Shown here: positions 7,195 through 14,481 of the stretch, one piece after another
Layout: each line of letters opens with the position of its first letter
How positions within the stretch are numbered: position 1 is the stretch's first letter
Assembly: GCF_024749045.1 (NCBI RefSeq)
Contig: NZ_CP087184.1
Span: forward strand, 1,364,001-1,428,000
Source of the DNA: Pseudomonas sp. B21-028
Lineage (GTDB): Bacteria; Pseudomonadota; Gammaproteobacteria; Pseudomonadales; Pseudomonadaceae
DNA length: 64,000 nt
Direction: 5' to 3'
Notes under the pieces: generated by a model
Seen by the model: the letters and a program-made list of their open reading frames with translations, nothing else
What the model was told of the DNA's origin: nothing
The model's database searches: none
Position numbers and translations under genes: made by a program

Positions 7195-9321
7195 ATGGCA
7201 GAGAGTAAGTATTCGCTGTCCGGTGCGGCCAGCATTGAGTTGCCGTCACTGGGCAGTGTGTCTGAAACGTCGGGGCTGAATCTGGCCCTGAGCACGGCCA
7301 GTCTCGACATCCGCCTGCTGGTGTCGGAGCAGGTCAAGTTGCGTGAAGCGCTGGCGTCGTTGAACGCCGTCCTGTCGACGCAACAATCATTGCTCAAGGC
7401 CGGTGCTTCGGTACCGGCGCCAAACAGTGAGCCGAAGTCGAAGCTCAAGGCCGACGTTGACCAGCAGGCGCCGCCGGGCCTGCTCAAATCTGCGATGGCG
7501 ACCGAGTTGGCGATGGTCGAGCTCAACCAGGTGCTGAAGCTGGATAGGGCCGCGTTGCAGCAGCTGTCGCAGGCCAATCTGAAAATGGCCGCCGACAGAC
7601 AGGTCGCGCCCAGCGGGGCCACGGCGGTCCAGTTGGTCCAGGTCGAACTGGCGGCGGCGAAGGCGGGTATCGGCGAGGGTTCTGATCCGGTCAAACGGCA
7701 GGACGAACTGCTGAGTTTCACCCGTGACAGCGCAGTGATGGCGTCGGCCCTCAACCTCGACGTCAAGACCGCCAGCGAAATGTTGCTCGGTTGGCGCAGC
7801 TCGATGAACCTGGATCGGGGCCAGCGCCAGACGCTGGCAGACGCCACCAACCACCTCGGCAACAGCGGCCTGAATGTCAAGGCGGCCGATATCGGCGCCG
7901 TGGTGCAGCGCAGTGGCGAGGCGGGCCTCGCCGCGGGGATGACCCCGGAACAGGTGGCGGCCCTCGCGGCGGCGTTCCTCAACAGCGGCGTGAGCAAGGC
8001 GGATGCCGGTGATGCGGCAAAAGGGTTCACCACGGCATTGGCCCAGGGCAACGCGGCAACGCCTGAGCAACGCAAGGCCTGGGCGGAGCTGAACCCCAAG
8101 TTTGATCCTGCTGTGATCGCCAACGGCTTGCGCAACAACGCCGCCGGCACGATCAGCCAGGTGCTGGAAGCCCTCAAGCAGAAACCTGCGCAAGAACAGC
8201 AAGCGCTGAGCAAGACACTGTTTGGTGAAAACGCGGCGATTCTGGAACTGCTGAAGAAGCCGGAAGGTGCTCAGAAAGCGTTCACGTTGGTGTCCGAACG
8301 CACCCCCGATGGGGCACTGCCGAAGTTCAACGGTTCGCTGGCGGCCACCGCCGAGGCGCTGGGGAACACGTCCCAGGGGCGCTTCAATGCGCTGGATGCC
8401 AGTAAGAACCGGATGCTCGCTGAGGGCGGCAATGCCCTGGCGCCGTTGACTGACGGTGTCATGGTATCGCTCGGTGGCCTGGCCGATGGCCTGAGCGAAG
8501 TGGCCCAGGCGCAACCGAAAGCGACCGCCGGGTTGCTGGTACTCGCAGGGGCTCTGGCATTGGCACGCGGCGCCGAGATCAAGGTCGCGATGGTTTCGGC
8601 CGTCACGGCGGCCGCGACAAAACTCCTGGCGCTGGCCGGTGCCAGGCAGATTTCCGAGGCGCAAGACCTGACGGTCGATGCGCCGGAACAGCGCCGCAAA
8701 GGCAAGAAAACGACCCGACGCGCCAGGCAAGGCAGCGCCGGCAAGGCCTCTCTCCAGATTCCGTCCATGACGAGCGAGAGCCGTTTGCTGGGCGCCGCCA
8801 GGATGGGCTCGGCGGTCACCCGCCGTGCCGCGCCGCTGATGTTACTCAGCGCTGGCTACGATGTCGCCAAAGGCCTGCAAGACGGCGATGACAAAGCGGT
8901 CGGTAGGGCATTGGGCTCTGCCGGTGGCGGGCTCGCAGGGACCTACGCCGGTGCCGCCGCTGGCGCGATGATCGGCAGCGTGGTGCCCATCCTGGGAACC
9001 GCGGTCGGAGGTGTAATCGGTGGGTTGCTGGGGAGCATGGCGGGCAGTTGGGGCGGTGAGTGGCTGGGTGAAAAACTGGCCACCCCCGCCGACAAGCTCG
9101 ACGCCCCGGAACAGGTCAGCAAAGACCTCACCAGCAGCCAGGCCAGCACTCAACAAAACACCATGACCGCCAACATCTACATCAACGGTCAGGACCAGGC
9201 CAGCGCCAGTCAGTTGGCCAATCTGGTGGTGCAGCAGATCACCGGCCAGTTCGGCCTGACAACCATGCCCAACTCACTGGCCATGCGCAGTGATGCGGCC
9301 CTGACCGACGGAGGTACGTGA
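7195..9321 (+). CDS. Tail tape measure protein of module 1 (P2 gpT-like)
   Basis: The 708-residue tape measure sets tail length and lies inside the tube. The N-terminal third is Ala/Leu/Gln-rich alpha helix with likely coiled coil. Around residues 440-480 there is a hydrophobic segment, and residues about 565-630 form a Gly/Ala-rich membrane-like stretch (for example GSVVPILGTAVGGVIGGLLG), as often seen in tape measures that contact the inner membrane. Placement between E/E' and U-X-D matches P2. It overlaps the next ATG at TGATG. Confidence 0.9.
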   Translation: MAESKYSLSGAASIELPSLGSVSETSGLNLALSTASLDIRLLVSEQVKLREALASLNAVLSTQQSLLKAGASVPAPNSEPKSKLKADVDQQAPPGLLKSAMATELAMVELNQVLKLDRAALQQLSQANLKMAADRQVAPSGATAVQLVQVELAAAKAGIGEGSDPVKRQDELLSFTRDSAVMASALNLDVKTASEMLLGWRSSMNLDRGQRQTLADATNHLGNSGLNVKAADIGAVVQRSGEAGLAAGMTPEQVAALAAAFLNSGVSKADAGDAAKGFTTALAQGNAATPEQRKAWAELNPKFDPAVIANGLRNNAAGTISQVLEALKQKPAQEQQALSKTLFGENAAILELLKKPEGAQKAFTLVSERTPDGALPKFNGSLAATAEALGNTSQGRFNALDASKNRMLAEGGNALAPLTDGVMVSLGGLADGLSEVAQAQPKATAGLLVLAGALALARGAEIKVAMVSAVTAAATKLLALAGARQISEAQDLTVDAPEQRRKGKKTTRRARQGSAGKASLQIPSMTSESRLLGAARMGSAVTRRAAPLMLLSAGYDVAKGLQDGDDKAVGRALGSAGGGLAGTYAGAAAGAMIGSVVPILGTAVGGVIGGLLGSMAGSWGGEWLGEKLATPADKLDAPEQVSKDLTSSQASTQQNTMTANIYINGQDQASASQLANLVVQQITGQFGLTTMPNSLAMRSDAALTDGGT

Positions 9322-9704
9322 TGCGTCAGCAAATGGCACTCGGCAGTTTCATTTTCGGGCTGTCGAGAAACTTCGCGTACCACTCGCTGGTACGCACCTC
9401 GGATGGCGGCTGGAAGAGCATCGACATCCTCACCAGCAAACCCAAGTCCAGCCAGGTCGGCCAAGGTCTGCAAGGGCTGACCATCACTGGCAAGTCGATG
9501 TACGCGACCGCTATGGATCGGCTCGATGAGCTGCGTGCATTGCAGGCCTTGCGCGTGCCTGTGCCGTTGGTGGATGGCATTGGGCGCAACTGGGGGTTGT
9601 GGCAAATCAACAAGGTGTCGGAAACCCAGACCGAGGTCATCGATGACGGCACGGCGATGGTGGTCGGTTGGGTGATTGAATTGACGGAGTTCGCCAATGC
9701 GTAG
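9321..9704 (+). CDS. Tail completion protein U (P2 gpU-like)
   Basis: A 127-residue gpU-family protein. The opening LGSFIFGLSRNFAYHSLVR and the later GRNWGLWQINKVSETQTEV are diagnostic. The ATG at 9321 shares a base with the tape-measure stop; a GTG one codon earlier is a less likely start. It is followed with an eight-base overlap by X, so U-X-D form a coupled set in the P2 arrangement. Confidence 0.9.
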   Translation: MRQQMALGSFIFGLSRNFAYHSLVRTSDGGWKSIDILTSKPKSSQVGQGLQGLTITGKSMYATAMDRLDELRALQALRVPVPLVDGIGRNWGLWQINKVSETQTEVIDDGTAMVVGWVIELTEFANA

Positions 9705-9909
9705 GGTTCGAAGTATCGCCGGTGATTCGGTGAATCTGTTGCTGTACCGCGAGCTCGAGTGTTGTGACGATGCCACCGAGCAAGCGCTCTGGCTGCTCAA
9801 TCCCGGACTGGCCGAATGGGGGCCGGTGCTGCCGGCAGGGGTGTGGGTTGCCTTGCCTGAAGTGGATCTGAAACCCGTTGCACCCGCACCGGTATCGGCT
9901 TGGGATTAA
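9697..9909 (+). CDS. Tail protein X (P2 gpX-like, LysM-type)
   Basis: A 70-residue gpX protein. It has the short LysM-like layout of the family: a first segment GDSVNLLLYRELE, a middle NPGLAEWGPVLPAG and a hydrophobic strand WVALPEV, followed by a Pro/Val-rich end. It is probably a baseplate hub or tube-end component. It starts inside gene U and is followed after nine bases by D with an AAGGAGG ribosome site. Confidence 0.9.
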   Translation: MRRVRSIAGDSVNLLLYRELECCDDATEQALWLLNPGLAEWGPVLPAGVWVALPEVDLKPVAPAPVSAWD

Positions 9910-9918
9910 GGAGGCAAC

Positions 9919-10935
9919 ATGTCACTGGGTTTCACGCCCGCAGTGGAAATCTATGGTGCGAACGCGGCACTGCTCAATGAGCGATTGCTCAGTTGGACCC
10001 ACGTCGACGCGGCGGGCATCGAGTCCGATCAGTTGACCCTCGTCATCAGCCTGGAAGGGCTTGAGGGGTTACCCAGCCTGGGAGGAAAAATTGGTCTGCG
10101 GGTGGGTTACCTGGAGTCCGGACTGGTGGACAAGGGTGAGTTCGTCATTACCCGGCGCACGCCGACGCTGTTTCCCCTGCGCTTGACGCTGGTGGCCATG
10201 GCGGCGCCATTCAGTGCGGCGGACCAGACCGGGTTCAAGCAGCGCCGGTCCGTCAGCCATGGCCCGACGACCTTGGGCGCGTTGTTTCGTGAACTGACCG
10301 CCAGGCATGGTTTTTCGCCGCGTGTGGCGCCGGAGCTGTCGCTGATAAAAATCGAGCACATCGACCAGTCCAACGAAACCGATATGGGCTTCCTGACGCG
10401 GTTGGCCCACCGGTATGACGCCGTCGCCAAACCGATCAACGAAGTGTATGTGCTGGCTCGGCGTGGTCAGGCGAAGTCGCTGTCGGGCAAGGTTTTGCCG
10501 GAGATCAAGCTGTCGGTGACGACGAACAATCGTCCTGGCGATCAAGCCTTTATCTCCGCCGTCCTCGATGAAACCGCCCGGGCGAAGTACCAGGGCTGCA
10601 AGACCCGTTGGTGGGACGCGGCGGCCGGCAAGGTGCAGGTGGAGGAAAGTGGCATCGCGCCGTTCAAGATCCTTCGACAGCATTTTCAGAGCGCAGAAGA
10701 CGCCCGCGCCGTCGGTGAAGGCGAAGTGCGCCGGCTGATGCGCGAAGCCCTCAAAGTCGCCATCGAATGTCCGGGCAACCCGGGATTGTCCGCCGAGGGT
10801 ATCGTCCTGCTGGACCCGACCTGGCCGGATTTCATGCGCGGCCGCTGGTCGATCGACAAGGTCACTGCCAGCGGTGACCGGGAAAAAAGCTATCGCTGCA
10901 AGATCGACGCAACCTGCCTCGACGCCAGGGCCTGA
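9919..10935 (+). CDS. Baseplate hub protein D (P2 late control gpD-like)
   Basis: This 338-residue protein is the gpD/gp27-type hub that attaches the spike to the tube. The N-terminus TPAVEIYGANAALLNERLLSW and the segment ERHIDQSNETD-like motif (EHIDQSNETDMGFLTRLA, about 138-155) are family signatures. It has a strong ribosome site (AAGGAGG). It is the last gene of module 1; a large REP array follows. No lysis gene is found between the two modules. Confidence 0.9.
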   Translation: MSLGFTPAVEIYGANAALLNERLLSWTHVDAAGIESDQLTLVISLEGLEGLPSLGGKIGLRVGYLESGLVDKGEFVITRRTPTLFPLRLTLVAMAAPFSAADQTGFKQRRSVSHGPTTLGALFRELTARHGFSPRVAPELSLIKIEHIDQSNETDMGFLTRLAHRYDAVAKPINEVYVLARRGQAKSLSGKVLPEIKLSVTTNNRPGDQAFISAVLDETARAKYQGCKTRWWDAAAGKVQVEESGIAPFKILRQHFQSAEDARAVGEGEVRRLMREALKVAIECPGNPGLSAEGIVLLDPTWPDFMRGRWSIDKVTASGDREKSYRCKIDATCLDARA

Positions 10936-10985
10936 CTCTCACCCTGGATCGCCCTCAATCACGACATCCGGGAATGACGCAGGAC

Positions 10986-11347
10986 CTGTGGGAGCGAGCC
11001 TGCTCGCGATGAGGCCGGCATATCCAACATCTATCTCGACTGACCCACCGCCATCGCGAGCAGGCTCGCTCCCACCCTGGATCGTTGGCAATCACAGCAT
11101 TCGTGAATGACGCAGCACCTCTGTGGGAGCGAGCCTGCTCGCGATGAGGCCAGCCCATCCAACATCCACTTCAACTGACCCACCGCTTTCGCGAGCAAGC
11201 CCGCTCCCACCCTGGATCGTTGGCGATCACAGCATTCGTGAATAAACGCAGCACCTCTGTGGGAGCGAGCCTGCTCGCGATGAGGCCGACATATCCAACA
11301 TCTGTCTCGACTGACCCACCGCTTTCGCGAGCAAGCCCGCTCCCACA
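10986..11347. repeat. Three tandem ~135-bp BIME units made of paired REPs
   Basis: Units begin at 10986, 11121 and 11257, a period of 135-136 bases. Each contains a forward REP core (CTGTGGGAGCGAGCCTGCTC), a spacer including ATCCAACATC and CTGACCCACCGC, and an inverted REP (GCGAGCA(G/A)GC(T/C)CGCTCCCAC); the units are joined by TGGATCGTTGGC(A/G)ATCACAGC-type linkers. This array fills the whole gap between module 1 (ends 10935) and module 2 (starts 11388). I see no gene in it. Confidence 0.95.
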
Positions 11348-11387
11348 GGGCTTCTGACTTCATTTGCCTATCACCGGAGCACTCTCC

Positions 11388-11972
11388 ATGAAGATCACGC
11401 CGATCCTCACGCAGTTGCGTGAGCAATGCCCGACGCTCGCCAGCCGAGTGGTCGCGGGGCTGGACCTCGCCACGCTACAAGCCGGCACACCACTGCAAAC
11501 CCCATGTGCCTACGTCCTGCCGACCGCCGATGTGGCGAGCCGGAACACGGCGCAGAACGTCACGCTGCAAACGGTGCGTGACCGTTTCGACGTGGTGCTG
11601 GTGCTCGACGCCACCGACCCGACAAATGCACTGGATCGGCTGCACGACCTGCGTTCCGAGTTGTGGCGCGGGTTGGTGGGGTTCAAGCCCGGCGTCACTT
11701 ACACCGGCATCGAATACGACGGCAGCGAACCGATCTCGGTCAACAGCGACCGAGCGTTGTTCCGGTTGCGCTTTTTCGCTGAGTTCCAGCTGGGCCGCAA
11801 TCTGGCGAGCCAGCCTGCCGAAAGCTGGCACGAACGTGAACTGGACGGCTTGTCGTCCTTTACCGGGGCCACCGTGCGGGTCGATGCCATCGACCCGGCG
11901 GACCCCAACCTGAAACGTCCCGGCCCCGACGGGCGCCTGGAACTGACTTTCTCTGGAGACGTAACCCCATGA
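11388..11972 (+). CDS. Mu gp37-like tail terminator protein
   Basis: A 194-residue Gp37-family protein, first gene of the Mu-like module. The middle part carries VRDRFDVVLVLDATDP and LWRGLVGFKPG, typical of the tail terminator/completion proteins that cap the tube. The open frame begins at 11364, but the ATG at 11388 has a GGAG site eight bases ahead and gives MKITPILTQLR, the family start. The stop overlaps the DUF2635 gene. Confidence 0.85.
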   Translation: MKITPILTQLREQCPTLASRVVAGLDLATLQAGTPLQTPCAYVLPTADVASRNTAQNVTLQTVRDRFDVVLVLDATDPTNALDRLHDLRSELWRGLVGFKPGVTYTGIEYDGSEPISVNSDRALFRLRFFAEFQLGRNLASQPAESWHERELDGLSSFTGATVRVDAIDPADPNLKRPGPDGRLELTFSGDVTP

Positions 11973-12151
11973 GCAAACGCATCACCGTGCTGCCGGCCCC
12001 GGGCCGTGTGGTACCGGACCCGGAAGCGGGCGACCTGTTGCCCCTCGAAGGCCGCGAAGTGCCGGACAACGCCTGGTGGCGTCGACGTCTGGCCGATGGC
12101 GATATCACTACCAAAGCCGTGAAAGCGGCGAAACCACAGGGAGCCAAATAA
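11969..12151 (+). CDS. DUF2635 protein (Mu gp38-like)
   Basis: A 60-residue protein with the DUF2635 pattern: an N-terminal strand ITVLPAPGRVVPDPE, then LLPLEGREVPDNAWWRRRL and a basic Ala/Lys tail. The function is unknown in the family; it always precedes the sheath gene in Mu-like tails. It starts inside gp37 and its TAA overlaps the sheath ATG by one base. Confidence 0.88.
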   Translation: MSKRITVLPAPGRVVPDPEAGDLLPLEGREVPDNAWWRRRLADGDITTKAVKAAKPQGAK

Positions 12152-13647
12152 TGGCGATCGGATTCAGCAATATCCCCGCGGACATTCGTGTTCCGCTGTT
12201 CTACGCCGAGATGGACAACTCGGCCGCCAATAGCGCGTCGTCGGCCATGCGCCGGTTGATCGTGGCCCAGGTCAACGACAACGTTGCCCCGGCAGAGGTC
12301 GGCAAGCTGGTGCTGGTCTCCAGCGTCGCCCTGGCCAAAAGCATCGGCGGGCAGGGCTCGATGCTCGCCTCGATGTACGAGACCTGGCGCAAGACCGATC
12401 CGCTCGGCGAAATCTGGTGCCTGCCGCTGCACAACGTCGAAGGCGCCATCGCCAAGGGCGTGCTGACCCTCACCGGCACCGCCACCGAAAGTGGCGTGCT
12501 CAACCTGTACGTCGGCGGTGTACGCGTCCAGGCGGCCATCGTCAACGGTGCCACCGAGGCCCAGGCCGCCACGGCGCTGGCTTTGAAAGTCAATGCGACG
12601 GCCGACCTGCCAGTGACCGCCGCGGCCGTCGACGGCGTGGTGACCCTCAGCGCCAAATGGACCGGCGACAGTGGCAACGACATCAGCCTGCAGTTCAATC
12701 GCCTGGGCAAGAGCAATGGCGAAGACACCCCTGCGGGCCTGACCACCGCCGTCACCGCCATGACCGGCGGCGCAGGCGTGCCGGACCAGACCGCCGCCGT
12801 CGCGGCCCTGGGTGACGAACCGTTCGAATTCATCGCCATGCCGTGGTCCGACCTGTCGAGCCTGAACACCTGGCAAGCGGTCATGGATGACAGCACCGGC
12901 CGCTGGTCCTGGGCCAAGCAGCTGTTCGGCCATGTCTACAGTGCCAAGCGCGGCACCATCGGCACCCTGGTGGCGGCCGGCCAGGCGCGCAACGACCAGC
13001 ACATGACCATTCAGGCCCTGGAACCGGGCGTACCGCAACCGTCGTGGGTCCAGGCCGCCGCACTGGCCGCGCGCACCGCCGTGTTCATCTCGGCCGACGC
13101 CAGCCGTCCGACCCAGAGCGGCAGCCTGCCGGGCCTGGATCCGGCGCCGGCCAGCGAGCGCTTCACGTTGACCGAGCGCCAGTCGTTGCTCAACTACGGT
13201 ATCGCGACCGCCTATTACGAAGGCGGCTACGTACGTATTCAGCGTTCGATCACCACGTATCAAAAGAATGCCTTCGGCCAAGCTGACAATTCGTACCTGG
13301 ACAGCGAAACCATGCACCAGTCGGCGTTCATCGTGCGTCGTCTGCAAAGCGTGATCACCAGCAAGTACGGCCGCCACAAACTGGCCTCCGACGGCACCCG
13401 TTTCGGCGCCGGCCAGCCGATCGTGACCCCGAGCACCATTCGTGGGGAGCTGATCGCCCAGTACGCCAAGCTCGAGCTGGAAGGCCACGTGGAAAACGCC
13501 GCGCTGTTCGCCGAACACCTGATCGTTGAGCGCGACAGCCAGGATCCGAGCCGGGTCAATGTGCTGTTCCCGCCGGATTACATCAACGGCCTGAGGGTGT
13601 TCGCGCTGCTCAACCAATTCCGTCTGCAGTACGACGCTGCCGCCTGA
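12151..13647 (+). CDS. Contractile tail sheath protein (Mu gpL-like)
   Basis: This 498-residue sheath subunit belongs to the Mu L lineage: it opens IGFSNIPADIRVPLFYAE, has an inserted Thr/Ala/Val-rich domain at about 100-200, and ends with GLRVFALLNQFRLQYD. The frame extends upstream to 12076, but the ATG at 12151 overlaps the previous stop and matches the family start. It shares no obvious sequence with the P2-type sheath at 4668, so the two tail modules are separate lineages. A hairpin with a T run follows the stop. Confidence 0.92.
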   Translation: MAIGFSNIPADIRVPLFYAEMDNSAANSASSAMRRLIVAQVNDNVAPAEVGKLVLVSSVALAKSIGGQGSMLASMYETWRKTDPLGEIWCLPLHNVEGAIAKGVLTLTGTATESGVLNLYVGGVRVQAAIVNGATEAQAATALALKVNATADLPVTAAAVDGVVTLSAKWTGDSGNDISLQFNRLGKSNGEDTPAGLTTAVTAMTGGAGVPDQTAAVAALGDEPFEFIAMPWSDLSSLNTWQAVMDDSTGRWSWAKQLFGHVYSAKRGTIGTLVAAGQARNDQHMTIQALEPGVPQPSWVQAAALAARTAVFISADASRPTQSGSLPGLDPAPASERFTLTERQSLLNYGIATAYYEGGYVRIQRSITTYQKNAFGQADNSYLDSETMHQSAFIVRRLQSVITSKYGRHKLASDGTRFGAGQPIVTPSTIRGELIAQYAKLELEGHVENAALFAEHLIVERDSQDPSRVNVLFPPDYINGLRVFALLNQFRLQYDAAA

Positions 13648-13668
13648 CTGTCGCGTTTGCATGAATTC

Positions 13669-13692
13669 AGCCCACCCCGCGTGGGCTTTTTA
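13669..13692 (+). terminator. Hairpin plus T run between sheath and tube genes
   Basis: A 7-bp stem AGCCCAC/GTGGGCT with loop CCCGC followed by TTTT. It is placed between sheath and tube inside one operon, so it is likely a partial terminator or an mRNA processing/stability element rather than an operon end. Confidence 0.6.
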
Positions 13693-13709
13693 TTTGAAGG
13701 AGAAACACC

Positions 13710-14057
13710 ATGGGTCAACTGATTGCGGGCACCTGCTACGTCAAAGTGGACGGCGCCCAACTGACCATCAACGGTGGCTGCGAAGCGCCGCTGATGTTCA
13801 CCAAACGTGAAACCGTCGTACCGGGTTTCTACAAGGAAACCGACATCGCTCCGTCCTTCAAGGTGACGGCGCTGCACACCGCGGATTTCCCGCTCAAACA
13901 ACTGGTGTCCGGCACCGACATGACCGTCACTTGCGAGTTCAACAACGGCAAGGTCTACGTGCTGGCCGGCGCCTACCTGGTGGAAGAGCCGGTGTCCAAG
14001 GGCGACGACGCCACCATCGAGCTGAAGTTCGAAGGCATCAAGGGGACCTGGCAATGA
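13710..14057 (+). CDS. Tail tube protein (Mu gpM-like)
   Basis: A 115-residue tube subunit of the Mu M family (phage tail tube PF10618-like). Characteristic parts are GTCYVKVDGAQLTINGG at the start, then KETDIAPSFKV and a C-terminal LKFEGIKGTW. It has a strong GAAGGAGA ribosome site and overlaps gp41 by four bases (ATGA). It is unrelated in sequence to the 168-residue P2-type tube of module 1. Confidence 0.9.
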   Translation: MGQLIAGTCYVKVDGAQLTINGGCEAPLMFTKRETVVPGFYKETDIAPSFKVTALHTADFPLKQLVSGTDMTVTCEFNNGKVYVLAGAYLVEEPVSKGDDATIELKFEGIKGTWQ

Positions 14058-14350
14058 GCGATGTAGTGACGTTGCGCGTGGCCATCGAGGCCCACGGCGA
14101 GCCGTTGAGCGAACTGACCCTGCGCCGTCCGACGGTGCAGGAAGTCCGGGCGATCAAGGCGCTGCCGTACAAGATCGACAAGAGCGAGGAGGTGAGCCTG
14201 GACATGGACGTCGCGGCCAAATACATCGCAGTTTGCGCCGGTATCCCACCGTCGTCGGTCAACCAACTGGACCTGGCCGACCTCAACGCGCTGAGCTGGG
14301 CCGTCGCGAGTTTTTTCATGAGTGCGGCGTCGCAGCCATCGGCGACCTGA
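14054..14350 (+). CDS. Tail assembly chaperone (Mu gp41-like), zero-frame product
   Basis: A 98-residue chaperone. The sequence LTLRRPTVQEVRAIKALPY is typical of gp41/phage tail assembly chaperones. Near its end the codons AGT TTT TTC contain the slippery heptamer T TTT TTC (14311-14317). Beyond this site the zero frame codes only a short low-complexity end (MSAASQPSAT), while the -1 frame continues with a well-formed domain. Confidence 0.87.
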   Translation: MSDVVTLRVAIEAHGEPLSELTLRRPTVQEVRAIKALPYKIDKSEEVSLDMDVAAKYIAVCAGIPPSSVNQLDLADLNALSWAVASFFMSAASQPSAT

Positions 14351-14481
14351 TCGCAGCCGCCTATGACCTGGCCTGGTTCTGGAAGGTTGACCCCGAACAG
14401 ATGATGGCCAGGCCACTGGATGTGCTCCGTGAATCCCTGGAGCACGCGCAACGGATCAATGCGATGCAGCAGGTGCAGTGA
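14054..14481 (+). CDS. gp41-gp41' fusion by programmed -1 frameshift
   Basis: After a -1 slip at T TTT TTC (14311-14317) translation continues as HECGVAAIGDLIAAAYDLAW and on to a TGA at 14479-14481. The extension begins with a segment (HECG) common to gp41' proteins of Mu-like tails. The stop shares a base with the tape measure ATG at 14481. The frameshift is inferred from the heptamer, the overlap and the known conservation of this strategy in tailed phages. Confidence 0.83.

Noticed and set aside
9318..9320. GTG start for tail protein U
   Set aside because: The ATG one codon later overlaps the tape-measure stop in the usual TGATG way.
10986..11347. Possible CRISPR array because of regular direct repeats
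   Set aside because: Repeats are long, carry REP palindromes and have conserved rather than unique spacers; no cas genes nearby.
11860..13662. Long open frame (600 codons) on the minus strand across the module 2 sheath
   Set aside because: It mirrors the codon periodicity of the high-GC sheath gene; the product is rich in Arg, Gly and His with no domain, and the + frame is a clear sheath protein.
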